A stretch of 64,000 bases of DNA from Idiomarina sp. (GCA_020832105.1 JAFIFH010000029.1:21820-85819), one strand, 5' to 3'. Counted from the stretch's first letter, positions 16,039 through 25,523 are shown. Notes: a model not told the origin generated them from the letters alone. A program made the numbers and translations.

Positions 16039-16404
16039 TTATACCGCGGACTTTACGCTAAAGCTTTCACCGCAGCCACACTCGTCGGCGACGTTGGGGT
16101 TATTAAACTTAACGATACCGTTAATCCCCTCTTTGACGTAATCGATTTCTGTGTGTCTGAGGGCTTCTAACGAACCGGTATCTACGGCTAAGGTGATCTG
16201 GTCACTGATTTCAATCACCAAATCGTCGTCTTCTGGCCCGTCTGCATAATCAAGTACATAGGCAAAACCCGTGCAGCCGCTCAACTTAGTGGAGAAGCGG
16301 ATAATTTTATCGCTATGCTGATTTAGTTTCCCAGCAAAGTAGCGTTGTGCAGTCTCGGTCATGGTGACCACCTGAGTCTGCGGTGTAAACGTTTCAACTG
16401 ACAT
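16039..16404 (-). CDS. sufA: SufA-type Fe-S carrier
   Basis: A-type Fe-S cluster carrier of the HesB/IscA family, 121 residues. The three ligand cysteines are visible: one in LSGCTGFAY and two in DECGCGESF near the C-terminus. It would accept clusters from SufBCD and deliver them to apoproteins. Location between sufS and sufT favours SufA over ErpA or IscA. It starts 15 bases after the sufS stop. Confidence 0.92.
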   Translation of the reverse strand: MSVETFTPQTQVVTMTETAQRYFAGKLNQHSDKIIRFSTKLSGCTGFAYVLDYADGPEDDDLVIEISDQITLAVDTGSLEALRHTEIDYVKEGINGIVKFNNPNVADECGCGESFSVKSAV

Positions 16405-16419
16405 ACATTACCTCCCCTA

Positions 16420-17652
16420 TTACGCGAGCATCATCGCTGCTTTTTTAAGCCCTTTAAAGAGCGCATCGACGTCTTGCAGGGTGTTATAAATCGTAAATGA
16501 GGCCCGTGCTGTGCCCGGCACACCTAAGCGTTGCATCAGCGGCTGCGCACAGTGATCACCGGTACGGATGGCGATGCCCTGACGGTCCAGCAAAAAGCCG
16601 ATGTCTGCAGGGTGAATGCCTTCAATCACAAAGCTAAGAATACCAATCTTGTTGTCAGCATTGCCAACAATTCGCATGCCCGGGATATCTTTCGCCAGTT
16701 CAAGCGCGTGCTCTAACAACGCCTGTTCGTGTGCTTTAACCGCATTGATATCGAGCGCCTGGAACCAGTCAATCGCCGCCGCCATACCAATCGCACCGGC
16801 GATATTTGGCGTGCCCGCTTCAAGACGGTTGGGCAATGCGCCCCAGGTTGCGTCCTCATAGGTTACCGTGGCGATCATCTCACCGCCAGTCAACCAGATC
16901 GGCCAGTCTTCAAGCACCGCCTTGCGACCCCAAAGCACACCAATCCCTGTTGGACCAAACAGTTTATGCCCTGAGAATACATAAAAATCGGCACCAATCG
17001 CCTGCACATCGACATCGCCATGGGCAACGCCTTGAGCACCATCAATCAATACCAAGGCACCTTTGGCTTTCGCCTTGGCAGTCAGGCTTACAATCGGGTT
17101 CACCGTACCCAGCGCATTAGACACATGGGGCATGGCTAGCAATCGCGTGCGATCACTTAACAGCTGGTCAAACGCCTCAATACTCAGGTTCCCCTGCTCA
17201 TCGATAGGTACGACTTTCAATTGCGCGCCCGAGGCTTTACACGCTTGTTGCCAGGTCACCAGATTCGCGTGGTGCTCCATCTGGGTGACCAGAACTTCGT
17301 CACCGGCCTTGAGCCGCTGCGCCATACCTTTGGCGATAATATTAATGCCTTCAGTGGTACCGCTAGTCCAAATAACCTCTTCCACCGCTGCGGCATTGAT
17401 AAAATTAGCAACGGTTTTGCGCGCGTTTTCAAAGCGTTTAGTGGCTTCATCTGACAACTGATGCGCACCGCGGTGAACGTTGGAATTGCACTGGGTGTAA
17501 TAGTCTACCAGTGCGTCAATCACTGCTTGCGGCTTCTGCGTCGTGGCGGCGTTATCGAGATAAATTAACGGGTTACCGTCCAGCTCTCGCTGTAAGATCG
17601 GAAACTGCGCGCGCACTGCACCAACATCAAAGTCGGTTACCGTCTCGGTCAT
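16420..17652 (-). CDS. sufS: Cysteine desulfurase SufS
   Basis: PLP-dependent group II cysteine desulfurase that makes alanine and enzyme-bound persulfide. From the ATG at 17652 it is 410 residues, the usual size. Motifs are IYLDNAATTQKP near the N-terminus, the PLP lysine in SGHKLFGPTG, and the catalytic cysteine in RTGDHCAQPLM. The frame is open 16 codons further upstream, but GGAGGT just before 17652 and the ATGA overlap with the sufD stop decide the start. It is in the suf operon with its partner SufE at the end. Confidence 0.95.
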   Translation of the reverse strand: MTETVTDFDVGAVRAQFPILQRELDGNPLIYLDNAATTQKPQAVIDALVDYYTQCNSNVHRGAHQLSDEATKRFENARKTVANFINAAAVEEVIWTSGTTEGINIIAKGMAQRLKAGDEVLVTQMEHHANLVTWQQACKASGAQLKVVPIDEQGNLSIEAFDQLLSDRTRLLAMPHVSNALGTVNPIVSLTAKAKAKGALVLIDGAQGVAHGDVDVQAIGADFYVFSGHKLFGPTGIGVLWGRKAVLEDWPIWLTGGEMIATVTYEDATWGALPNRLEAGTPNIAGAIGMAAAIDWFQALDINAVKAHEQALLEHALELAKDIPGMRIVGNADNKIGILSFVIEGIHPADIGFLLDRQGIAIRTGDHCAQPLMQRLGVPGTARASFTIYNTLQDVDALFKGLKKAAMMLA

Positions 17653-18932
17653 TTGACCTCCATATTGACAAAACGCTCGCGTAATTGTGGTTGTAACCAA
17701 TTGCGCAGGGCTTCATTTGGCATTTGCTCAACCAGCTCCTGAATAAAGCCAAAGTTCAGCATAACCAATGCTTTTGAGCGGCTGATGCCGCGGGTCAACA
17801 TGTAATACAAGGCTTCGTCATCAATTTCCGCAACGGTCGCGCCATGGGCGCACTGCACGTCGTCCGCATAAATCTCAAGCTCTGGTTTGGTATTGATTTG
17901 ACCGCGACGAGACAATAGCAGGTTGCGGTTATTCAGTTCCGCCAGGGTTTTCTGTGCGTCACGGTGAATATGGATGCGACCATTGAATACTGCCTTGGCA
18001 TTATCACCAACAATACCCCGAGCGTTTTCTTCGGTGGTACCATTGGGCATCGCATGCTCAATGGTGCTGTGCAGATCAAAGTGCTCGTTCTCCGCCAGCA
18101 AATAGATATTATTGAACTTGGCGTAGGCATGCTCGGCTGCATGCTCGATATCAACATCGAGGCGCGACAATTGACTGCCGTAGCCCACCAGGGTGCTGTT
18201 CAAATTCGAACTTTCGCCCATTTTAAAGTGGCTGCCACCAATATGAATAGCGTCGCCGCCATGCAATGCAAAGCGATAATGCTCAAGCTTTGCCTTGGTA
18301 CCCAACTGGTATTCAGCAAAAGCAGTGTTCATACTCGCTGCTGACCCTGCACCATGCTCAATCACCGTCACTTCGGCTTCATCACCGACTCTGACCAATA
18401 CCCGATTGTGCGATTCAGTACCATCGGTCACCAGGTTGATCACGCGAATCGCCCGGGTCACTTTCACGCCGGCATCCACATCAACAATCAATCCTTCGGT
18501 GGCCATGACATCATTGACTAAACCGAACAGGTGCCGTTCAGGTTTGACCTGAGTAAACACCTGACCGACCACAGTACGCGCGGCATCGCCAGGTGCGCTA
18601 AGCAAACTGATGTGCACACCCGCTGGCACATCAAGCTGCGCCAGTTCAGTTCTAAGTTCGCCATTCACAAACAGAATATCGACACTGTCCAGTCCCGGTA
18701 CCGCGAAGCTGTCACTGTCAATGGACACATTGACGGACTCGTTTGCCGCACGTCCCGCTAAAGCTTCCACCGGATGCAGTGAGGTATAACGCCAGGCTTC
18801 CGTGCGTCGACCAGGCCAGGCTTGCGTCTGTAACTGATGCAACGCGTTGCTGCGAACTGGATTCAACCAGTCGTCGCCACTGGCCATTCGGCTGCTGGCG
18901 CGATCAATGACTTGGTTTAACCACTGACTCAT
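17649..18932 (-). CDS. sufD: SufD, Fe-S scaffold complex subunit
   Basis: Subunit of the SufBC2D scaffold, 427 residues, needed for iron entry during cluster assembly. The beta-helix core includes ENEHFDLHSTIEHAMPNGTT and FNGRIHIHRDAQKT, with the conserved His in QCAHGATVAEID near the C-terminus. It starts with ATGA overlapping the sufC stop and ends in ATGA overlapping the sufS start, so translation of the three genes is coupled. Confidence 0.95.
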   Translation of the reverse strand: MSQWLNQVIDRASSRMASGDDWLNPVRSNALHQLQTQAWPGRRTEAWRYTSLHPVEALAGRAANESVNVSIDSDSFAVPGLDSVDILFVNGELRTELAQLDVPAGVHISLLSAPGDAARTVVGQVFTQVKPERHLFGLVNDVMATEGLIVDVDAGVKVTRAIRVINLVTDGTESHNRVLVRVGDEAEVTVIEHGAGSAASMNTAFAEYQLGTKAKLEHYRFALHGGDAIHIGGSHFKMGESSNLNSTLVGYGSQLSRLDVDIEHAAEHAYAKFNNIYLLAENEHFDLHSTIEHAMPNGTTEENARGIVGDNAKAVFNGRIHIHRDAQKTLAELNNRNLLLSRRGQINTKPELEIYADDVQCAHGATVAEIDDEALYYMLTRGISRSKALVMLNFGFIQELVEQMPNEALRNWLQPQLRERFVNMEVK

Positions 18933-19690
18933 GCATCCGCCTCCTCGGCCTTTGCGCCGAGCCAGGCATAACCGGTTTTCTCAACTTCTTTAGCCAGTGA
19001 TGCGTCACCGCTTTTAACGATTTTACCGTCAGCGAGAATATGCACATAGTCAGGCTCAATGTAATCTAACAGGCGTTGATAATGGGTTACCACAATAAAG
19101 CTACGCTTGCCGTCACGCTGGCTATTAACGCCATTAGCAACGACCTGCAGAGCGTCAACGTCCAGACCGGAGTCTGATTCATCCAGAATACACAGGCTTG
19201 GCTCAAGCAAAATCATCTGCATAATTTCGTTGCGCTTTTTCTCACCGCCAGAGAAGCCTTCATTCACCCCACGTTTTAAAAACGCTAAGGGTAGGTCCAC
19301 CTGCTGACAAGCCGCTTTGGCTTTCTTCAAAAAGTCAGTCGCACTTAAGGCTTCTTCGCCCCGCGCCAAACGAATCGCATTCACCGACTCTTTCATAAAT
19401 TCCATGTTACTAACCCCAGGTATTTCTACCGGGTACTGGAAGGCCAGAAACAAGCCTGCCTGGGCGCGATCTTCTACTTCCATATCGAGCAGGTCCTGCC
19501 CTTTGAACTCGACACTGCCGCCTTCCACTTCGTAGCCGTCGCGGCCTGATAACACGTAGCCTAACGTACTTTTACCCGCCCCGTTCGGGCCCATGATCGC
19601 GTGTACTTCGCCGGGTTTGATATCCAGGTTCAGACCTTTCAAAATCTCTTTGCCTTCTATGCTGGCACGCAAATCTTTAATATGTATCAT
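18929..19690 (-). CDS. sufC: SufC, ABC-type ATPase of the Fe-S scaffold
   Basis: Cytoplasmic ATPase subunit of SufBC2D, 253 residues. The Walker A motif GPNGAGKST, Q-loop region AFQYPVEIPG, signature SGGEKKRNEI and Walker B CILDESDSGLD are all present, followed by the switch His in VVTHYQRLL. It starts three bases after the sufB stop and overlaps sufD by four bases. Confidence 0.96.
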   Translation of the reverse strand: MIHIKDLRASIEGKEILKGLNLDIKPGEVHAIMGPNGAGKSTLGYVLSGRDGYEVEGGSVEFKGQDLLDMEVEDRAQAGLFLAFQYPVEIPGVSNMEFMKESVNAIRLARGEEALSATDFLKKAKAACQQVDLPLAFLKRGVNEGFSGGEKKRNEIMQMILLEPSLCILDESDSGLDVDALQVVANGVNSQRDGKRSFIVVTHYQRLLDYIEPDYVHILADGKIVKSGDASLAKEVEKTGYAWLGAKAEEADA

Positions 19691-19692
19691 CT

Positions 19693-21129
19693 TTACCCCA
19701 CTGAACCTTCAAGACTAATTTCTAGCAATTTGCCCGCTTCAACCGCGAACTCCATTGGCAATTCTTTAAATACTTCCTTACAGAACCCATTGACGATCAT
19801 TGAGACCGCTTTTTCAGGGTTAAGCCCACGTTGCCTGCACAGGAACAACTGATCGTCACTCACCTTTGAGGTGGTGGCTTCGTGCTCAACTATCGCAGAC
19901 GGATTACGGCTTTCGATGTAAGGAAAGGTATGCGCCGCGCACGTGTCACCAATCAATAACGAGTCACACTCGGTAAAATTACGAGCACCATCAGCATTTG
20001 GCCCCATCCGCACCAGGCCACGGTATGCATTGCTGCTATTACCCGCAGAAATACCTTTGGAGATAATGGTTGAACGGGTATTTTTACCCATATGAATCAT
20101 TTTGGTACCGGTATCGGCCTGTTGGCGCCCGCGGGTCAGTGCGACGGAATAGAATTCACCCACGCTATTGTCCCCTTTGAGGATACAACTTGGATACTTC
20201 CAGGTAATCGCCGAGCCTGTTTCTACCTGAGTCCAGGAGATCTTCGCGTTGGTTTCAGCGATGCCTCGCTTGGTCACGAAATTGTAAATACCACCTTTAC
20301 CGTTTTCATCACCCGGGTACCAGTTCTGCACGGTAGAATACTTAATTTCAGCATTATCCATCGCCACCAGTTCAACCACTGCGGCGTGCAATTGGTTCTC
20401 GTCGCGCTGTGGTGCGGTACAACCTTCGAGGTAGCTCACGTAGCTCCCTTCTTCGGCAACAATCAAGGTGCGTTCAAACTGTCCGGTATTGAGCTCGTTA
20501 ATCCGGAAATAGGTAGAGAGCTCCATCGGGCAACGGGTGCCTTTCGGAATGTAGACAAATGAACCATCAGTAAACACCGCACTGTTCAGCGCAGCAAAAT
20601 AGTTATCGCCTCGCGGCACTACACTACCGATGTATTTTTTTACCAAGTCTGGGTACTTCTGAATCGCTTCAGAAATCGGGCAGAAAATAACCCCTGCTTC
20701 TTCCAGCTTAGCGCGGAAAGTGGTCACTACTGAGACTGAGTCGAACACCGCGTCTACAGCAACGCCGGCCAGCATTTCCTGCTCGTGCAACGGAATACCA
20801 AGTTTTTCGTAGGTGCGCAGTAATTCAGGGTCGACCTCGTCCAACGACTGAGGCTTGTCCTTCATGCTCTTCGGCGCAGAGTAATAAGAGATGGCCTGAT
20901 AATCCATTTTTGGATAATCCACATGGGCCCACTCTGGCTCTTCCATTTTCAGCCAGGCACGGTAGGCTTTCAGGCGCCACTCCAGCATCCATTCAGGTTC
21001 ATTTTTCATTGCTGAAATGCGCTCAATGACTGATTCGTCAAGACCCGCTGCAAAGGTATCGGACTCAATTTCTGAAACGAAACCGGCATCATACTTACGC
21101 GATATCGCCTGCTCGATTTGCTCACTCAT
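19693..21129 (-). CDS. sufB: SufB, Fe-S cluster scaffold
   Basis: Scaffold on which the nascent cluster is built, 478 residues (E. coli 495). Visible family blocks are [36 protein letters not shown], and the cluster-ligand region [19 protein letters not shown], with [16 protein letters not shown] near the end. It is the first gene of the suf operon. The start ATG lies about 37 bases downstream of the predicted -10, with no sufA before it, unlike E. coli where sufA is first. Confidence 0.96.
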   Translation of the reverse strand: MSEQIEQAISRKYDAGFVSEIESDTFAAGLDESVIERISAMKNEPEWMLEWRLKAYRAWLKMEEPEWAHVDYPKMDYQAISYYSAPKSMKDKPQSLDEVDPELLRTYEKLGIPLHEQEMLAGVAVDAVFDSVSVVTTFRAKLEEAGVIFCPISEAIQKYPDLVKKYIGSVVPRGDNYFAALNSAVFTDGSFVYIPKGTRCPMELSTYFRINELNTGQFERTLIVAEEGSYVSYLEGCTAPQRDENQLHAAVVELVAMDNAEIKYSTVQNWYPGDENGKGGIYNFVTKRGIAETNAKISWTQVETGSAITWKYPSCILKGDNSVGEFYSVALTRGRQQADTGTKMIHMGKNTRSTIISKGISAGNSSNAYRGLVRMGPNADGARNFTECDSLLIGDTCAAHTFPYIESRNPSAIVEHEATTSKVSDDQLFLCRQRGLNPEKAVSMIVNGFCKEVFKELPMEFAVEAGKLLEISLEGSVG

Positions 21130-21165
21130 GACATACTCACTCGGGTAGCTGAACTAATGGCCCTG

Positions 21166-21198
21166 ATTATATAGTACCCGACTATTTCACTCAAGTAT
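21166..21198 (-). promoter_or_regulatory. IscR type 1 operator and promoter of the suf operon
   Basis: On the reverse strand the 25-bp site 21198-21174 has arms ATACTTGAGT and TAGTCGGGTAC around GAAA. It matches the IscR type 1 consensus at nearly all positions. TTGAGT (21194-21189) is the -35 and TATAAT (21171-21166) a perfect -10 with a 17-base spacer, so the operator covers the -35 and spacer. The remaining 21199-21440 interval is AT-rich and holds no gene; it should contain the promoter of the GGDEF gene, which I could not define. Confidence 0.82.
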
Positions 21199-21440
21199 TG
21201 AAGCCGTGGATGCACCTTACCGCCCCCGTCCCCAGCAGAACATTCGTTTTAAATACAATCGCTTAGTATGTGCATACCCCACCTGCGGTAAAGAATGGTA
21301 AGTATTTTCAAAAATTCTGGTAATATTTAACAAAATTCCAATAAATAGAGATGCGCCCCATAACATTTAGTTATAACTTGTTGTTGTTTTAACTTACAAA
21401 TGTCGGTGGCAGCGCTAAATCTCAAAAAAAAAAGCAATGG

Positions 21441-23297
21441 ATGATGGGTAAACTTTCGATATTGGCCAGGACGGCATTTTTTGCTATCAACTTATGCGGG
21501 TGCTTCGCCCTGCTAGGTGCGCTTGCAACTGCCCAGGCCACATCCCTGGGCGGTAATAACACCGAGCAGCGATTTTACCTGAGTCAGAATCATGCCTATT
21601 CAGCACCTCCTGTCCTCTCCAGCGCTATACTGATCGACCCATCCGCTACTGCCACATTTCAGGACGTGCAGCAGGCAGAGTTCACCACCATAGAGTCGCA
21701 CAAAGACTTACATCTTGCTTATACACATGCGGCAGCCTGGCTGAAAACCCGGATCCACAATGATAGCGATCTCACCCGTACATTGTTTCTGCGTTTTGAC
21801 AATCCATCTCTGGCAGACATTGAGCTTTACGTGATGACTAAGAATGGCAATGGTGTGCCACAAAGAACGATGCGCAGCGGCCTTGATGTGCCGTTGTCTC
21901 AACGCGCTTATGTTACTCGCTTAAGTAGCTTTCCAATGACCTTCGAACCCCGGCAAACTTTACTTATTTACACTCGGGTGGCGTCGCCAGCCAGTACCAG
22001 CCTTAGCTTTAATCTACTGGACGAGTTCGAACACCGCAATTCCGCTTACCGACACAGCTTTTGGCTAACCGCCTACTTCGGCATGTTTTGCGCCTTAGCA
22101 TTGTATAACCTGCTGTTGTTTAGCGGGCTGCGCGACAAGGTGTTTGCGCTGTACGCAGTGTTTGCAATGAGTTTTGGCATCGCCGGGCTCTCCTTTAACG
22201 GCCTTGGCACTCTGCTGTTCTGGGGCGATGGGCAGATTAATTCTTATCGGGTAGTCGCCGTTGGCTATACCCTATCTGCGTTTTTTGGCACCCTGTTCAC
22301 CCAGCAATTTTTGCATACCCAGGTTATTACTCCGGGCTGGCACCGTTACCTGAACGTCCTGGCACTGTTCGCCGCAGGCGGCGTGGTGGGGGCCGCGACG
22401 TTACCGACAATGACCGCGTTACAACTGATGGACGTCGTCGGACTCGCGGTATGTGTCAGCCTGCTTAGCTGTGGTATCTACTGTGCCTGCAAAGGCGTGG
22501 CTGGTGCGCGCATCTTTGTACTCGCCTGGTGCTTATTACTTATCGGAGCCAGCGCCTTCGCCCTGCGCAACCTGGGTCTGCTGCCGTCAAATATCTATAC
22601 CATGTACGGTTTGCAATTTGGCTCAGCACTGGAGATGCTGCTGCTTTCGTTTGGCCTGGTGGCGCGCTTCCACACCCTGAAACGACAAAAAGAGATCGCT
22701 CAGTCACGGATGTTGCTGGCAATGAAACAAAATGAGCTGGAGCTTGAGCAGAAAGTTGCGCAACGCACACAGGAACTGGAGAACATGGCTAGCACCGATA
22801 TGCTGACCGGCTTACTCAACCGCAATGGGATGGCCCGTTATCTGAATACCATGCTGCAAAGAAGCCGTCGCGCTGAAGATGCGAACCACACTACATCACA
22901 GGTCACCCTGTATATGCTTGATTTAGATGACTTCAAACCGGTCAATGATATTTATGGTCACGAGGCAGGTGACGTCGTACTGAAAGAAGTGGCGAAGCGA
23001 CTACAAAACACAGCCCGTGGCAAGGATGGCATTGCACGATTTGGGGGTGACGAGTTCATAATCATTAGCGAAGATTCGCTAAAAGACGCAAAACTGCAGC
23101 AAGCCAACATCGACGCTTTTATTGAGCGCCTGCAGGACGTTATTCGTAAGCCCATCATGTTACCCGATGGGAACGAAGTGTCGGTACACGCCTCAGTGGG
23201 CCATGCCACAAGCCTGGGCCGCGCTGATATTGACCAAATGCTGCGCAATGCCGATATCGCCATGTACTGCGCGAAACGGCAAAAGGCAGCAAGTTAG
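21441..23297 (+). CDS. Diguanylate cyclase with 7TMR-DISM sensor
   Basis: Membrane-bound diguanylate cyclase, 618 residues. After a signal peptide comes a periplasmic 7TMR-DISM extracellular domain (about residues 45-195). Seven membrane segments (about 205-410), a coiled linker (MKQNELELEQKVAQRTQEL) and a GGDEF domain (about 455-615) follow. The active-site motif GGDEF is intact at about 535-539. An RGKD inhibitory site lies five residues before it, so product inhibition by c-di-GMP is expected. The start is uncertain: ten A residues precede it and no Shine-Dalgarno motif is seen. Signal ligand unknown. Confidence 0.92.
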   Translation: MMGKLSILARTAFFAINLCGCFALLGALATAQATSLGGNNTEQRFYLSQNHAYSAPPVLSSAILIDPSATATFQDVQQAEFTTIESHKDLHLAYTHAAAWLKTRIHNDSDLTRTLFLRFDNPSLADIELYVMTKNGNGVPQRTMRSGLDVPLSQRAYVTRLSSFPMTFEPRQTLLIYTRVASPASTSLSFNLLDEFEHRNSAYRHSFWLTAYFGMFCALALYNLLLFSGLRDKVFALYAVFAMSFGIAGLSFNGLGTLLFWGDGQINSYRVVAVGYTLSAFFGTLFTQQFLHTQVITPGWHRYLNVLALFAAGGVVGAATLPTMTALQLMDVVGLAVCVSLLSCGIYCACKGVAGARIFVLAWCLLLIGASAFALRNLGLLPSNIYTMYGLQFGSALEMLLLSFGLVARFHTLKRQKEIAQSRMLLAMKQNELELEQKVAQRTQELENMASTDMLTGLLNRNGMARYLNTMLQRSRRAEDANHTTSQVTLYMLDLDDFKPVNDIYGHEAGDVVLKEVAKRLQNTARGKDGIARFGGDEFIIISEDSLKDAKLQQANIDAFIERLQDVIRKPIMLPDGNEVSVHASVGHATSLGRADIDQMLRNADIAMYCAKRQKAAS

Positions 23298-23304
23298 TAA
23301 CGGT

Positions 23305-24495
23305 TTAAACCAGTCGAAACGCAACCATCAGCTGTGCAATGATCACCAGCGCACCTATCACCAGCGCTACATTCAGGGCCAGGGTTCCACCGGCGACCTG
23401 ATAGCCACCATGGGGCTTCTCGGCACGTACCTTACGCACCATGATCACCGGTAAAATGATTGCAATCACTACCAGCGCGATCGCTGCGTAGCCAAGCGCC
23501 ATGATAAAACCCTGCGGGTAAAACAAGGCGAAAATCAGGGGTGGAATAAAGGTCAGTAAACCAGTTTGAGCACGACCTCGCTTATTGTTCTGGCGCTTGA
23601 ATTTTTCCGCCAGAAAATCAAACAAGCCCAGACTGACACCAAGGAAGGATGTAGCTAACGCCAAATCGGCAAACAGATAGATAGATGCCTCGACCCAGGG
23701 TGACTGCACCGCGGCGGCGATGGAGCTGACAAAGCCTGGCAAGTTATCATTCTGCAGCAGAACACTCTGCCCTACGGCGCCAAAGCTCAGCGCTTGCCAG
23801 ATGATATACACCACCAGCGGCAGTGCCGAACCAATCAGCACGATTTTACGCAGTGCCGCCATGTCTTTATTGACATAACGCACCAGCGAAGGAATACAGC
23901 TGTGAAAACCGAACGAGGTAAATATAACTGGTAATGCAGCGACTAACAGCCCCTGTTCAATAGGCAGGTCTAGCAAGTGTCCACCAGACACCTGAGGGGT
24001 CAACATCACCATAGTAACCGCGAGCACGACAAGCTTAATCACAAACAGAATACGGTTTATAATATCAACCTTACTGGTGCCCAGTGACACCACCAGCCCG
24101 ATAATCAAAGTAAATACCAGCGCGCCGCTAAAATCAGGCGCACCTGGCAGGTGGCCAATCACCCGCTGCTGCATTAACGCACCGCCCCCCGCGATATAGG
24201 CAGCACATAGCGCATAGAGTAAAAACAGCATAGATATGGTTGCTGCAAGGCGTCCCTTCCAACCAAGAAAGGCTTCAGCAAGTCCATGCAAGGTTGCGGT
24301 AATAGGTACATGCTGGTGAAGTTCAAGCATTAACAGGCCGGTATACGCCATCAGCACCCAGATACCGAGCATAATGACCACTGAGGTACCAAACCCTAAA
24401 CCAGCTGAGGTGAGTGGTAAGGCGAGCATTCCTGCACCTATGGTGGTGCCGGCAAGAATGAAAATACTTCCGAGAATTCGACTACGGTTACTCAA
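23305..24495 (-). CDS. Aromatic amino acid permease, TyrP-like
   Basis: Inner-membrane proton symporter of the hydroxy/aromatic amino acid permease (HAAAP) family, 396 residues with about 11 membrane segments. The N-terminal family signature ILGSIFILAGTTIGAGMLAL and the later FTSFGFHSCIPSLVRY block match TyrP/Mtr-type carriers. Tyrosine or tryptophan is the likely substrate. The start is a TTG with AAGGA ten bases upstream; no closer ATG gives the family N-terminus. It converges on the GGDEF gene, seven bases apart. I saw no TyrR box upstream. Confidence 0.88.
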   Translation of the reverse strand: MSNRSRILGSIFILAGTTIGAGMLALPLTSAGLGFGTSVVIMLGIWVLMAYTGLLMLELHQHVPITATLHGLAEAFLGWKGRLAATISMLFLLYALCAAYIAGGGALMQQRVIGHLPGAPDFSGALVFTLIIGLVVSLGTSKVDIINRILFVIKLVVLAVTMVMLTPQVSGGHLLDLPIEQGLLVAALPVIFTSFGFHSCIPSLVRYVNKDMAALRKIVLIGSALPLVVYIIWQALSFGAVGQSVLLQNDNLPGFVSSIAAAVQSPWVEASIYLFADLALATSFLGVSLGLFDFLAEKFKRQNNKRGRAQTGLLTFIPPLIFALFYPQGFIMALGYAAIALVVIAIILPVIMVRKVRAEKPHGGYQVAGGTLALNVALVIGALVIIAQLMVAFRLV

Positions 24496-24825
24496 AACGG
24501 TGATGTCCTTATTGTTCTTGTTGTTCTTGTTTTTGTTATCACGCGCGGCCGATTTATTCTTCAGTGGATGTAGCTCGCGACATGTGCACTTTTTAGTGTA
24601 TGCGAAAGGCTAGCCGACTTTGCAGCAAAGTGGAAGTGTTAAAAAACTAGATTCATTACAGTTTATTACGCAACAAAGGATGCAACAAATTCGAAAAGGT
24701 GAGGTCGGAGTGCTATACCTGCTTAGGTATATATACTAACTGGACGGTCAGTCGGCGGGCTTTAACAGCCTGCTGTGATGAAGCATTCCAGCGAGGACTC
24801 ACTAGCTACTTAATAAGGACTTTAT
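24496..24825. other. Intergenic region between divergent transporter and barrel genes
   Basis: No gene is seen. It holds a tandem 9-bp repeat TTGTTCTTG twice (24512-24529), in the transporter leader. ACTTTGC-A-GCAAAGT (24617-24631) is a perfect palindrome around one base. GTATATATAC (24727-24736) is followed by ACTGGACGGTCAGT (24739-24752), resembling TetR-type operators. Both divergent promoters should lie here. Confidence 0.45.
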
Positions 24826-25461
24826 ATGAAATTAACTTTGTTTGCCGCCCTCACCCTCAGCGCGGTTACTTTCAGTGCTACAGCGCAAACTTCGCTGGTG
24901 CCGACTCAACACCAGCCTTCTTTCAACTTCGTTCAGGCGGGTTACCAGAGTTACGACATGGGCACCATATCGGGTGATTTAGATGGCTTTGCGCTGCGTG
25001 GCAGTTTTGAATTCACCGAGCAACTATTTGCAACTTTGGACTATGAAGACCTCTCCGGCAGTAATTGGAATGACGGTTTTGGTGCAAGCAGCGACACCCG
25101 AGAACTTTATTTAAACCTTGGCTATCAGTTTTATCAGCAGGGTAGTACCTCTTTATATGCAACCGCTGGTTTGGCCTGGTATGAGTTTAAAGCGAACTAC
25201 AATTTTGCTGGACTGCCTGAATCATCTTTTTCCGACGATGATACCGGGTTTAACGCGCTGATTGGTGTGCGTCATCGTTTTACTGAGTACCTTGAAGTAG
25301 ACGCATCTGTTCGCCATGTGGATATCGGCGGTGATAGCGAGCAGATATTTAGCCTGTCAGGGCGCTATTATATTAACCCGCGCTTTAGTATCGATGCCCG
25401 ATACACAAGAATTGACAGTGATCTCTCAGGGGTAGGTATTGGTGCCTCATACCATTTTTAG
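24826..25461 (+). CDS. Small outer-membrane beta-barrel protein, second copy type
   Basis: Barrel protein of 211 residues with a signal peptide (MKLTLFAALTLSAVTFSATA) and a terminal SYHF. It is a diverged relative of the barrel at 13507-14139: both share IGVRH or VGIRH, a D-A-x-x-RH block, DSEQI or SSEQI, and the SYHF end. AAGGAC precedes the ATG by five bases. It is monocistronic, closed by a terminator. Function is unknown; size fits 8-strand barrels such as OmpW or OmpX types, but I did not find a firm family. Confidence 0.82.
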   Translation: MKLTLFAALTLSAVTFSATAQTSLVPTQHQPSFNFVQAGYQSYDMGTISGDLDGFALRGSFEFTEQLFATLDYEDLSGSNWNDGFGASSDTRELYLNLGYQFYQQGSTSLYATAGLAWYEFKANYNFAGLPESSFSDDDTGFNALIGVRHRFTEYLEVDASVRHVDIGGDSEQIFSLSGRYYINPRFSIDARYTRIDSDLSGVGIGASYHF

Positions 25462-25494
25462 GGACGGTTAAAGGTTCCTTTACGTGGACAACAT

Positions 25495-25523
25495 AAAAAA
25501 CGCCCTGCAGACCGGGCGTTTTT
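25495..25523. terminator. Bidirectional terminator
   Basis: AACGCCC / GGGCGTT with an eight-base loop, preceded by A and followed by T on both readings. It serves the barrel gene and the convergent methyltransferase gene. Confidence 0.9.

Noticed and set aside
20092..20562. A 156-codon frame on the + strand inside sufB
   Set aside because: It lies fully within sufB in antisense, with no ribosome site or family resemblance.
21424..21433. Run of ten A before the GGDEF gene as a slippage switch
   Set aside because: It lies upstream of the start codon and cannot change the reading frame, though expression effects are possible.
24512..24529. TTGTTCTTG tandem repeat as a possible CRISPR or phase-variable tract
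   Set aside because: Only two units of nine bases, no spacers, and it lies in the leader of a transporter with no frame effect.
24496..24610. TyrR box before the TyrP-like gene
   Set aside because: No TGTAAA-six-TTTACA type match was found.
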